DNA of 45,790 bases. It comes from CAZNLL01 sp964573885 (GTDB lineage: Bacteria; Desulfobacterota; DSM-4660; Desulfatiglandales; Desulfatiglandaceae). Made by a program: the position numbers and the translations under genes. Shown one piece after another: positions 25,200-33,237 of the stretch. The notes under the pieces are model-generated. The model worked only from the letters and a program-made list of their open reading frames with translations. It did not search any database and was not told the DNA's origin. The stretch lies in NCBI GenBank assembly GCA_964573885.1, contig CAZNLL010000013.1:1-45790 (forward strand), given 5' to 3'. Position 1 is the first letter of the stretch. The number at the start of each line of letters is the position of its first letter.

Positions 25200-25688
25200 A
25201 TGCCCATATATGAGTTTTTTTGTCCCAAATGCAACATGATTTTCAACTTCTTCTCCAAATCAGCCGATACGGACAAAAGGCCTTTATGTCCGAGATGCAA
25301 AAAAAGGAAACTCGAACGCCGTATGTCCACCTTCGCCACCACCAGGCATCGGGGGGAGGAAGAGGACGCAGCCTTCCCTGATCTCGACGAGACCAAAGTG
25401 GACAAAGCCATGAACCTCCTTGCCAGGGAGGCGGACCGGATAGACGAAAACGACCCGCGCCAGGCTGCCGACCTTATGCGCAAGCTCTCGGATATGACCG
25501 GCATGAATTTGGGCCCAGGGATGGAAGAGGCCTTGAGCCGCATGGAGGCCGGGGAAGACCCGGAGAAAATCGAGGCGGAAATGGGGGATATCCTGGAGGA
25601 AGAAGAGCCTTTCCTTTTCGGGGAAAAAGCCAGGTCCCCAAGAACCTATCAGCCTCCCAAGGTGGATGATAAACTCTATGATCTCTGA
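25200..25688 (+). CDS. FmdB-family zinc-ribbon protein
   Basis: A protein of 162 residues starting MPIYEFFCPKC, the FmdB/CxxC_CxxC_SSSS hallmark, with a second CPRC at about residues 35-38 completing a four-cysteine zinc ribbon. The C-terminal two thirds are acidic and helical (DLMRKLSDMTGMNLGPGMEE, MGDILEEEEPFLFG), an extension found in Desulfobacterota homologues. FmdB proteins are suspected regulators, named from the formamide/amide operon of Methylophilus, but function is not settled. The ATG at 25200 has a good GAGGTGAAGGAA site. It is monocistronic and converges on UPF0280 with only eight bases between stops. Confidence 0.88.
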   Translation: MPIYEFFCPKCNMIFNFFSKSADTDKRPLCPRCKKRKLERRMSTFATTRHRGEEEDAAFPDLDETKVDKAMNLLAREADRIDENDPRQAADLMRKLSDMTGMNLGPGMEEALSRMEAGEDPEKIEAEMGDILEEEEPFLFGEKARSPRTYQPPKVDDKLYDL

Positions 25689-25696
25689 TGACCGTC

Positions 25697-26425
25697 CTAA
25701 ACCGTTACCAGCTCAATCTCCCCCCATGCGGCCATTCTATCCTGGACAATCACCACCCCTCCCAGGATGCCCTCTATGTTCCTGGCCCAGGAGGAGACAT
25801 CCTCAAGGTTCCCCCTCTTCTTGACCCTGTTTCCCAAGGCCGTTGCTGCACCATCGGCCAATGCCGCTGAGCGAGAAAGAATGCAAACCACGTCCGCGAT
25901 TCCCATGCTTAAGGAATGGCCCACCACCCCGGAGGATGAGCACACCCCCAAGGGCATCCATTTTGTAGGGACTGAAATCCCCACCTTTTCGCTCAGCGGC
26001 GAGGAGCCGGCCAGGATGGAAACCGTCACGGGTCGGTCGGCCTTTAAAAAGATGTCGCCCCCGTTTTCCACGACCACCTGACGGCTCAATTCAAGCAAAC
26101 TTTCACCCACATACTGGGCCACAGCGCCGGCCACCGACGCCATGGGTCCCACGCCGATCATCCTGGTGGCCCTGATCATATCCCTGACCAAGGGCGGGGC
26201 ATAGGGATCCTCCTCATAGGGGCCGAGGGATGTGACAAATTCCGGGTGATCCTTTATATAGGTTTCAAGCTGACGGCGACAGTCCAAGACCAGGTCCAGG
26301 GTCTCCTTTTCAATCTCTCTGTCCGCACTTACCCAAAGGTCCGTCTCCTTTACGGTCACCCGAAATCCCTTCATGTCCCTGGAATGGGTTCTTGCCCTGT
26401 AAGTGCGCTCCCTGTACTGGGACAT
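25697..26425 (-). CDS. UPF0280 family protein (ApbE superfamily)
   Basis: A protein of 242 residues of the UPF0280/COG2122 type, a distant relative of ApbE flavin transferases. Recognisable segments are MIGVGPMASVAGAVAQYVG, VVENGGDIFLK, GVCSSSGVVGHS and ADVVCILSRSAALADGAATA. The ApbE-like glycine and aspartate features (ENGGDI, ADGAATALGN) suggest nucleotide or flavin chemistry, but no activity is known to me. The ATG at 26425 has AAGGG five bases upstream; an alternative TTG at 26440 overlaps the preceding stop as TTGA. The ribosome binding site directly follows a 13-bp hairpin. It is the last gene of its operon. Confidence 0.87.
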   Translation of the reverse strand: MSQYRERTYRARTHSRDMKGFRVTVKETDLWVSADREIEKETLDLVLDCRRQLETYIKDHPEFVTSLGPYEEDPYAPPLVRDMIRATRMIGVGPMASVAGAVAQYVGESLLELSRQVVVENGGDIFLKADRPVTVSILAGSSPLSEKVGISVPTKWMPLGVCSSSGVVGHSLSMGIADVVCILSRSAALADGAATALGNRVKKRGNLEDVSSWARNIEGILGGVVIVQDRMAAWGEIELVTV

Positions 26426-26436
26426 GTTAGCCCTTC

Positions 26437-27918
26437 TCAAGTGCCGGGCGGCTGCACCCGTCGCCCGGCACTTGCTGCCTTGCCGATGGCCCGCAAGGCC
26501 CTCTCCACACTCGGGTAAACCGGAACCCCCTGGTCAAGGTAAGCATCACAGAGGGTGCGGGACTCCCACTCAAGGGCCGCATCCTCCGGGAGATTGGCCC
26601 GGTTTTCCATCACCACCACCACATCCTTGCCCGTTTGCTTCCTTATTGCCACTATCCCCTTGAGTAAAGCACCACAGTATTCTTGAAGGGTCGGCCAGGC
26701 TATTTTGTCCATCTCCATGAAGGTGGGAAGCACTACACCCAGGGGGTGGAGCAACAACACGGTGATCAGCACGTCCACCGGCTCCCTGGTCAAGACCTCT
26801 TCCATAACCGCCCGCATAGCCTCTTCAGGAATCACCGGTGATCCTGTATCAATGGGATTGGCCATGCTGTTGCCTGGTGTGGGGAACCACTGTTTCAAAC
26901 GCTTCTGGGTATCTGAACCGAAAAGGGGAAGTTCCAATCCCCATTGGTGGGCCACATCCGAGGAGAAGACACCGATGGCCCCACCGCCCCCTAGAATGGC
27001 CACCCTGTTCCCGGGACGGCGAAGGTGACACAGGGCCATCAAGGTATCCACCATCTCTTCCAGGCCCCCGACCCCCACCGCCCCTGTTTGGGCGAGGAGC
27101 CCCTTCCATACGCCCGATTCTCCTGCCATGGAACCGGTATGACTTTTGGTCATTCTTTTTCCAAGGGGCGTTAATCCCCCCTTCCAGATCAAGACGGGTT
27201 TTCTCCGGGTCAAGCCACGGAGAATCCCCATGAATCTCCGGCCGTCTTTTACCCCCTCCAGATAAGCGCCTATGTATTCCGTGTCGGGATCTCCCGAGAG
27301 GTAATCCAGCAACTCGTTGGCGTCCAAGTCACAGCCGTTTCCAAAGGAAAGAACCTTGCTCAGGCCCAGGCCGGTCATTCTGGCTTCGTGGCCGAAATCT
27401 GCGGCCACACCCCCGCTCTGGGAGATAAGGCTCACAGGGCCGGGCTCCCTGGAAAAATCAAATCCGGGAAGCACGGTGATCCTGCCCCTTGTGCACTGGG
27501 CCCCGAAACAGTTGGGGCCCAAGACCCGCAGCCCCTTTCTGGAAATGCGGGCCACCTCCTCTTGGAGCTCCATGCCCCTTTTTTCTCCTGTTTCGGAAAA
27601 ACCCGAAGAAAGGATTTCCACGCCGGCCACATGGTGGGCGAGGCAATCCTCCAGGACCGGGGGGACCCTTTCCGCGGGTACGGACACGCAGGCCAGGTCT
27701 ACAGGACCTGTAATCTTATCCAGCCCGGTATACACCGGTAGGCCGAAGACCTCCCCGCCCTTGGGATGAACCGGGTAGATCTGCCCTCTATAGCCATACT
27801 TGAGAAGGCTCTGAATAATCATGTGCCCGAATTTTCCCGGTTCATGGACGGCGCCGAACACGGCCACCGCCTTGGGTTCAAACATGCGATCCAGCCTTTC
27901 CCGAGCCTTCTTGTCCAT
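26437..27918 (-). CDS. acyl-CoA synthetase (ADP/NDP-forming), alpha-subunit type
   Basis: A protein of 493 residues covering the CoA-binding domain (VAVFGAVHEPGKFGHMII, IYPVHPKGGEVFG), the succinyl-CoA ligase-like domains (GPNCFGAQC, LISQSGGVAADFGHEA, SFGNGCDLDANELLDYL), and the phospho-histidine loop KSHTGSMAG. This is the alpha part of ADP-forming acetate/acyl-CoA synthetases, which make ATP from acyl-CoA. The ATP-grasp beta part is absent from the protein and from the window, so it may pair with a beta subunit elsewhere or serve another CoA-linked role. AGAGG seven bases before the ATG lies in a small 5-bp hairpin. Its last codons form one arm of a 13-bp inverted repeat. Confidence 0.88.
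   Translation of the reverse strand: MDKKARERLDRMFEPKAVAVFGAVHEPGKFGHMIIQSLLKYGYRGQIYPVHPKGGEVFGLPVYTGLDKITGPVDLACVSVPAERVPPVLEDCLAHHVAGVEILSSGFSETGEKRGMELQEEVARISRKGLRVLGPNCFGAQCTRGRITVLPGFDFSREPGPVSLISQSGGVAADFGHEARMTGLGLSKVLSFGNGCDLDANELLDYLSGDPDTEYIGAYLEGVKDGRRFMGILRGLTRRKPVLIWKGGLTPLGKRMTKSHTGSMAGESGVWKGLLAQTGAVGVGGLEEMVDTLMALCHLRRPGNRVAILGGGGAIGVFSSDVAHQWGLELPLFGSDTQKRLKQWFPTPGNSMANPIDTGSPVIPEEAMRAVMEEVLTREPVDVLITVLLLHPLGVVLPTFMEMDKIAWPTLQEYCGALLKGIVAIRKQTGKDVVVVMENRANLPEDAALEWESRTLCDAYLDQGVPVYPSVERALRAIGKAASAGRRVQPPGT
26438..26474. repeat. 13-bp perfect inverted repeat at a gene junction
   Basis: CAAGTGCCGGGCG (26438-26450) and CGCCCGGCACTTG (26462-26474) are exact complements around an 11-base loop. 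The element spans the last codons and stop of the acyl-CoA synthetase gene and ends where the UPF0280 ribosome binding site begins. A stem with 10 G-C pairs of 13 would be very stable in the mRNA. Confidence 0.85.
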
Positions 27919-27955
27919 GTGTAAGCCTCTCAGGCTATCTCAAAGAGTTCCCCGA

Positions 27956-27961
27956 ATTATA
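27956..27961 (-). promoter_or_regulatory. -10-like TATAAT upstream of the acyl-CoA synthetase gene
   Basis: A perfect TATAAT on the minus strand in the 115-base gap after guaA, about 38 bases upstream of the ATG. The -35 side is poor (GTTTCA at a 15-base spacing), so an internal promoter is possible but weakly supported. Confidence 0.3.
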
Positions 27962-28033
27962 GGCATGTTACATCTTTGAAACAGCTCGATTTCGGTATTC
28001 TGGGCAGGGTATAACGTGCCCGGACCGCTTCAA

Positions 28034-29590
28034 CTATTCCCACTCTATGGTTCCGGGCGGTTTGGATGAGATGTCGTAAACCACTCGATTGACGCCTTTT
28101 ACGCTGTTGATGATCCTGTTTGAAATCCCCGCCAGGACGTCATAGGGAATCCTGGACCAGTCCGCAGTCATGGCATCCAGGCTGTCTACCACCCGCACGG
28201 CTATCACATTTTCATAGGTCCTTTCATCTCCCATAACCCCAACCGTCCTTATGGGGAGTAAAACGCCGAAAGACTGCCACACCTTCTCATAGAGATCCGC
28301 CTTTCTGATTTCTTCTAAAATGATCACGTCAGCGGACCTCAAGACATCCAGTCGCTCCCGGGTCACTGCGCCCAGGATCCTCACGGCGAGGCCGGGCCCG
28401 GGAAAGGGCTGCCTCATGACCAGTTGTCTGGGAAGACCCAGCTCCACGCCGACCTGTCTCACCTCGTCCTTGAACAGCTCCCTGAGGGGTTCTACAAGGC
28501 GCAGCTTCATGGTCTCGGGGAGTCCCCCGACATTGTGGTGACTCTTGATGGTGGCGGAGGGGCCCTTGAAGGAGACGCTCTCGATCACATCGGGGTAAAG
28601 GGTACCCTGGGCCAAATACTTGGCGTCCCCCAGTTCACCGGCCTCTTTTTCAAACACGGCGATGAACTCCCTGCCGATGATCTTCCGTTTTTCCTCGGGG
28701 TCTTCCACCCCCTCGAGGCACTTGAGGAAATGTTCAGAGGCATCCACCAAGTGCAAATCCATGCCGTAGTACTCTCCAAAGACCTCCATGACCTCCCTTG
28801 CCTCCCCCCTTCGGAGAAGGCCGTTGTCCACAAAGATACAGGAAAGCTGCTCCCCAACCGCCTTATGGAGCAACACGGCTGTCACTGATGAGTCAACCCC
28901 GCCGGAGAGCCCACAGATCACCCTGGCTTCTCCGATCTCTTCCCTCAGGCCTCTGATGGTCTTTCGCACAAAGGAGATCATGTTCCAGGAGGGTTGACAT
29001 GCGCATATCCTGAACAGGAAGTTTTTAAGGATCCTGTGTCCTTCGGGGGTGTGGGAGACCTCCGGGTGGAATTGGACGCCGAAGAAACGCCTCCGGGGAT
29101 CAGCCATGGCGGCCACAGGGCTGTTTTTACTGCGTGCAAGGGCTGCGAACCCCTCCGGCATACGGTCAATACGATCGCCGTGACTCATCCACACAATATG
29201 CTCGTTCTTCTTCCCCAGACCGTGAAAAAGGTCTTCATCACTGGTCACGGTAATGGCTGCATTGCCGTATTCGCGGTCTGCCGCCCCCGCCACCACGCCG
29301 CCCAACTGATGGGTGAGATATTGCATCCCATAACAGATGCCCAATACAGGAACCCCCAACTCCAGGATGTCCGGATCCGGCCTGGGCGCCCCTTGGTCGT
29401 AAATACTGGCTGGACCACCTGACAGAATGATTCCTTTGGGCGAGAAGGCCCTGATCTTTTCCATCCCCACACTGAAGGGATGGATCTCGCAGTATACCTG
29501 TGTTTCCCTGACCCTTCGTGCGATGAGCTGGGTATACTGGGAGCCCAGATCCAGAATAAGAATTTTCTCTTTATAGAGATTGGCGGCCAT
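28034..29590 (-). CDS. guaA: GMP synthase (glutamine-hydrolysing)
   Basis: Converts XMP to GMP with glutamine and ATP. At 518 residues it has the class I glutamine amidotransferase domain with LGICYGMQYL (nucleophile Cys86) and the His/Glu pair in VQFHPEVSHTPEG. The ATP-pyrophosphatase loop GLSGGVDSS lies near residue 230, and the C-terminal dimerisation domain ends in the typical KPPGTIEWE. It follows guaB after a 54-base gap containing two CCGGAC direct repeats just before the start. The guaB-guaA order is the classical guanylate operon. Confidence 0.98.
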   Translation of the reverse strand: MAANLYKEKILILDLGSQYTQLIARRVRETQVYCEIHPFSVGMEKIRAFSPKGIILSGGPASIYDQGAPRPDPDILELGVPVLGICYGMQYLTHQLGGVVAGAADREYGNAAITVTSDEDLFHGLGKKNEHIVWMSHGDRIDRMPEGFAALARSKNSPVAAMADPRRRFFGVQFHPEVSHTPEGHRILKNFLFRICACQPSWNMISFVRKTIRGLREEIGEARVICGLSGGVDSSVTAVLLHKAVGEQLSCIFVDNGLLRRGEAREVMEVFGEYYGMDLHLVDASEHFLKCLEGVEDPEEKRKIIGREFIAVFEKEAGELGDAKYLAQGTLYPDVIESVSFKGPSATIKSHHNVGGLPETMKLRLVEPLRELFKDEVRQVGVELGLPRQLVMRQPFPGPGLAVRILGAVTRERLDVLRSADVIILEEIRKADLYEKVWQSFGVLLPIRTVGVMGDERTYENVIAVRVVDSLDAMTADWSRIPYDVLAGISNRIINSVKGVNRVVYDISSKPPGTIEWE

Positions 29591-29644
29591 GGTCCGTTCC
29601 TTGTCCGGGGGAAAAGGTCCGGGATGGTGTGCTCCCCCCCGGGG

Positions 29645-31108
29645 TTACTCTAAACGATAGTTGGGCGCTTCCTTGATGATGATCACATCATGGACATGGC
29701 TTTCCTTGAGCCCCGCCGGGGTGATCTGGATAAAATCGGGTTTACTCCGGAGCGCCTTAAGGTCTCGGCAACCCAGGTAGCCCATGCCGGCTCGCAGGCC
29801 ACCTACAAGCTGGTAAACCGTATCCGCCAGGAGTCCTCTGTAAGGCACCCGGCCCACAATGCCTTCCGGCACCATCTTCTTTTCCAGGTCTGCTTGTTCC
29901 TGAAAATAACGGTCTTTGCTGCCTTCCTTCATGGCCTCCACGGAACCCATTCCCCTGTAAACCTTGTAGGTTCTACCCTGAAAAAGGATGGTCTCTCCGG
30001 GGCTTTCTTCGGTTCCGGCGAAGAGACTTCCGATCATTACCGTATCAGCCCCTCCAGCGAGGGCCTTTGTGATATCTCCGGAGAACTTGATCCCTCCGTC
30101 AGCAATCACCGGGATCCCCGATCTTCTCGCCTCGGCCGAGCACTCCATGATGGCGGTCATCTGGGGCACACCCACCCCGGCCACGACCCGGGTTGTACAG
30201 ATAGAACCCGGCCCCACGCCGACCTTAACCGCATCTACACCGGCATCAATGAGGGCTCTTGTTCCTTCGGCTGTTCCCACATTGCCGGCGATCAGTTCCA
30301 GATCAGGATGCCTCTTTTTGGTCTCTCTGACCCCGTTGATGACCCTTTCCGAGTGGCCGTGGGCCGTATCTATGGCCACCACATCCACATTCGCATCCAC
30401 CAGGGCGGCCACCCTCTCTTCCATGTCCGTACCCACCCCCACGGCAGCACCCACCCTTAAACGGCCCAACTCATCTTTGCAAGAATTGGGGTATTTTTTG
30501 ATTTTCTCGATATCCTTGATGGTGATCAGCCCCTGCAGTTTGCCGTTCTCGTCCACCACCAGGAGCTTCTCGATACGTCTCTCGTGAAGAATGGCCTTGG
30601 ACTCCTCCAGGGTAATCCCCACCCGCGCCGTAGCCAGATTTTCTCTGGTCATGACCGCTTCCACGTTCTGGTCAAGATTGGTTTCGAATCTGAGGTCCCG
30701 GTTCGTGATAATGCCCACCAGGTTCCCCTCTTTGACCACCGGCACCCCGGAAATCCTATATTTCTGCATGATTTCAAGCACATCTGATATTTTCTGCTCC
30801 GGCCCTATGGTGATGGGATCGACAATCATGCCGCTTTCAGACTTCTTGACCTTTTCCACTTCCAGGGTCTGCCTTTCGATGGTCATGTTTTTGTGGATGA
30901 AACCGATTCCCCCCTGCCTTGCCAAGGTAATGGCGGTCTGTGCCTCGGTAACCGTGTCCATGGCGGCACTGACGATGGGTATATTCATTGTGATGTTCAC
31001 AGAGAGCCTTGTCCTTACATCCACCTCGCCGGGTAGAACCGAAGACCTGGCCGGGACCAAAATTAGATCATCAAAGGTGTAACCGAAGCGGATATCCTCT
31101 TTATTCAT
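29645..31108 (-). CDS. guaB: IMP dehydrogenase
   Basis: The NAD-dependent step from IMP to XMP, rate-limiting for guanine nucleotides. It has 487 residues from ATG 31108. The catalytic domain is split by two CBS domains at about residues 95-205 (MIVDPITIGPEQKISDVLEI, RRIEKLLVVDENGKLQGLIT), which bind adenine or guanine nucleotides. The active-site loop is GPGSICTTRVVAGVGVPQ and the flap region MGSVEAMKEGSKDRYFQ. The ribosome binding site GGGGGTAAGG includes the stop of the preceding ppx/gppA gene, with four bases between stop and start, so translation is coupled. Confidence 0.98.
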   Translation of the reverse strand: MNKEDIRFGYTFDDLILVPARSSVLPGEVDVRTRLSVNITMNIPIVSAAMDTVTEAQTAITLARQGGIGFIHKNMTIERQTLEVEKVKKSESGMIVDPITIGPEQKISDVLEIMQKYRISGVPVVKEGNLVGIITNRDLRFETNLDQNVEAVMTRENLATARVGITLEESKAILHERRIEKLLVVDENGKLQGLITIKDIEKIKKYPNSCKDELGRLRVGAAVGVGTDMEERVAALVDANVDVVAIDTAHGHSERVINGVRETKKRHPDLELIAGNVGTAEGTRALIDAGVDAVKVGVGPGSICTTRVVAGVGVPQMTAIMECSAEARRSGIPVIADGGIKFSGDITKALAGGADTVMIGSLFAGTEESPGETILFQGRTYKVYRGMGSVEAMKEGSKDRYFQEQADLEKKMVPEGIVGRVPYRGLLADTVYQLVGGLRAGMGYLGCRDLKALRSKPDFIQITPAGLKESHVHDVIIIKEAPNYRLE

Positions 31109-31112
31109 GCCC

Positions 31113-32048
31113 TTACCCCCCAAGATATTGAATCAAAATACCTTCCAAAAGATCCGACATGCTCACCCGCAGTTCAAGGGCCTCAAAATGACGAAGCACC
31201 CCCAAAACTACCGCCATTCCCGCCACTATTACGTCCGCCCTTCCCGAATCCAATCCCCGAAAACCTAACCTCTCTTGAATGGTAAGGCCCTTTAATTCGT
31301 GGTAAAGCCCTTTGATCCTATCCCTGTCAAGGACCAGGCCGTTTACCCTTTCGGGACTGATCTCACCCCTTGGGATGCCGTAAAGCATGGCGGCCAGGGT
31401 GGTCACCGTTCCACCGGTGCCGACCGGTGCCTCCCCTTGTTCCGGCACATCCAACGGGGCGCCTTCAAGGATCCGGGCCACACGCCGGGAGAGGGCCTCA
31501 AGCTGACCCTCCTCCGGGGGATCGGACCTGAGATATCTTGTGGTCAGAATCGCAGCACCCAGGGGCAGTGAAAGGGCCCTCATCTTGCCCTCCCGGTGGA
31601 AGAGGAATTCGGTGCTGGCCCCCCCCAGATCAAAGATCACGACCGACGACCTTTCGCCCAGAGCGTGAAGCACCCCCTTGCCCGTAAGGAGGGCCTCTTC
31701 CTCCCCTGTCAGGGCTGTGGCCTGAATCCCTGTCTCCCGGCCGAGGCACCTCAGAAATACCTCTCTGTTGGCGGCCTCCCGCACAACCCCCGTGGCCACC
31801 GCGTAAACCTCTCGGGCCTTAAAGGTGTCTATGGCCCGTCGGAAATCAAGGAGGGCTTGAAGGGTTCGGTCAATAGCCCCGGGCTGAATGCTCTTTTGTC
31901 CTTCCGGAGGGTGAAAACCTTCCGCCAGGCGGGTGTAGACCCTTTTTCTGGCCAGGGGCCGGAATTGTCCTGAAACCCCGCTTACCTGGACAATGAGTAG
32001 CCTTGCGGTGTGGCTTCCTATATCTATAGAGGCGGCGATGGTCTCCAT
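31113..32048 (-). CDS. Ppx/GppA-family phosphatase
   Basis: A protein of 311 residues from ATG 32048, of the actin-fold exopolyphosphatase/guanosine pentaphosphatase family. The visible phosphate-binding motifs are ASIDIGSHTARLLIV at the start, AVATGVVREAANREVF, TGEEEALL, VVIFDLGGASTEF and GTGGTVTTLAAM. The length fits the short Ppx form without the C-terminal HD domain. It could hydrolyse polyphosphate or pppGpp; the link with guaB and guaA in one operon makes (p)ppGpp turnover attractive but this is inference. The predicted promoter lies so close that the leader may be under ten bases. Confidence 0.92.
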   Translation of the reverse strand: METIAASIDIGSHTARLLIVQVSGVSGQFRPLARKRVYTRLAEGFHPPEGQKSIQPGAIDRTLQALLDFRRAIDTFKAREVYAVATGVVREAANREVFLRCLGRETGIQATALTGEEEALLTGKGVLHALGERSSVVIFDLGGASTEFLFHREGKMRALSLPLGAAILTTRYLRSDPPEEGQLEALSRRVARILEGAPLDVPEQGEAPVGTGGTVTTLAAMLYGIPRGEISPERVNGLVLDRDRIKGLYHELKGLTIQERLGFRGLDSGRADVIVAGMAVVLGVLRHFEALELRVSMSDLLEGILIQYLGG

Positions 32049-32063
32049 CTCTGTAGAGAAGGT

Positions 32064-32092
32064 ATCAGAGGAGGTCGGGTTTTTCAAGTCAA
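32064..32092 (-). promoter_or_regulatory. candidate promoter for ppx/gppA-guaB-guaA
   Basis: On the minus strand TTGACT (32092-32087, 5 of 6), a 17-base spacer and TCTGAT (32069-32064, 4 of 6). The -10 box ends 15 bases before the ATG, so the transcript would be nearly leaderless. Confidence 0.5.
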
Positions 32093-32269
32093 CAGTCTCA
32101 GGGTTCCCACAAGCCCCTTGACAAATGAAGGACCTTCCCTCAGTTTCCCATATTGAATGACCCCGCCGCAAGGCGAAATACCCCTGCCTTTGGCGTATAA
32201 AGGAACCACGCTCTGTGACCCAGCACCATGACTGCCACGGTTACAGATGCAAACAAAGAAAGAGGACAC

Positions 32270-33160
32270 ATGGAGGAAAGACACTTCGGTCCCGTATGGT
32301 TGATACCCGGGGAAAACCGTGGGAAATACCCTTTTTGCCACTCCGTTTACATCGAGGGACCTGGCGTACTTATTGATCCTTCCTCGGATCGTAAACGGCT
32401 CACCCAGCTCAGGGAGCACCCCGGAGTCAGGGAGGTCTGGCTCACCCATTGGCACGAAGATCACCTCATGCACCTTGATTTGTTTGAGGACCTCCCCCTC
32501 TGCCTTTCTGAAGAGGACGCCCCGCAGCTCTCGAACATCGAGTGGTTTTTGGACGGTTACGGGATCCAAAAGGAAGAGGATCGCCGTTTCTGGAAAGGCG
32601 TATTAAAGGAGCAGTTTCACCTGAAGCCCAGGGGCGCAACCCGTTTTTTGCGGGGAGGATCCATTCTTTCCCTAGGTCCGGTTTCGGCGGAGGTATTGAG
32701 CACCCCCGGGCATACCCCCGGCCACCTCTCCTTTCTCTTCAAGGAGGTGGGTGTCCTTTTCATGGCCGACTACGACCTTACCCCCTTCGGGCCCTGGTAT
32801 GGAGATGTCCACTCCAGCCTGGAGGCCACGGTGGCTTCAGTGAAGCGTTTGCGAGAAATCCCCGCCGGGACATGGCTCACCGCCCATGAGACCGGGGTTT
32901 TTGAAGAGAATCCTGGAGAGCTCTGGGACCGATACCTGGGTATGATCCGGCACAGGGAGGAACGTCTTCTAGATCTCCTGAAAGAGCCCCGCACCCTGGA
33001 AGATATTGTGGCGGCCTCCGTCATCTATGGAAGACCCCGAGAACCCCGGGCCTTTTTTGAGATCGGAGAAAGGGGCCACATGAAAAAGCACCTTGAAAAA
33101 TGCATCAGAGAGGGGACCGTCGTCCGGGAAGGAAATGCTTATGTGAGGGTCACCCCTTAG
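32270..33160 (+). CDS. MBL-fold hydrolase with C-terminal winged-helix-like region
   Basis: A protein of 296 residues. The metal motif HWHEDH is at residues 60-65, followed by STPGHTPGHLSFLF and MADYDLTPFGPWYGD, giving the usual metallo-beta-lactamase ligands. The C-terminal third (TLEDIVAASVIYGRP, KKHLEKCIREGTVVREGNAY) resembles the small helical or winged-helix tail of LACTB2-like enzymes. The substrate is unknown; relatives act on thioesters or RNA. I chose the ATG at 32270, which has AGAGGA three to four bases upstream; an ATG at 32228 has no such site. It is divergent from ppx/gppA and followed by the nucleoside transporter gene. Confidence 0.88.
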   Translation: MEERHFGPVWLIPGENRGKYPFCHSVYIEGPGVLIDPSSDRKRLTQLREHPGVREVWLTHWHEDHLMHLDLFEDLPLCLSEEDAPQLSNIEWFLDGYGIQKEEDRRFWKGVLKEQFHLKPRGATRFLRGGSILSLGPVSAEVLSTPGHTPGHLSFLFKEVGVLFMADYDLTPFGPWYGDVHSSLEATVASVKRLREIPAGTWLTAHETGVFEENPGELWDRYLGMIRHREERLLDLLKEPRTLEDIVAASVIYGRPREPRAFFEIGERGHMKKHLEKCIREGTVVREGNAYVRVTP

Positions 33161-33181
33161 GCCTTAAGCACAAGATTGGCT

Positions 33182-33210
33182 TTGACAGGTCCTCGGCGTT
33201 CCCCTAAACT
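33182..33210 (+). promoter_or_regulatory. sigma70-type promoter for the nucleoside transporter gene
   Basis: A perfect TTGACA (33182-33187), a 17-base spacer and TAAACT (33205-33210, 4 of 6), 28 bases before the ATG at 33238, in the 77-base gap after the MBL gene. Confidence 0.65.
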
Positions 33211-33237
33211 TCCCTTCACCCGGGGAGAATCACAGCC

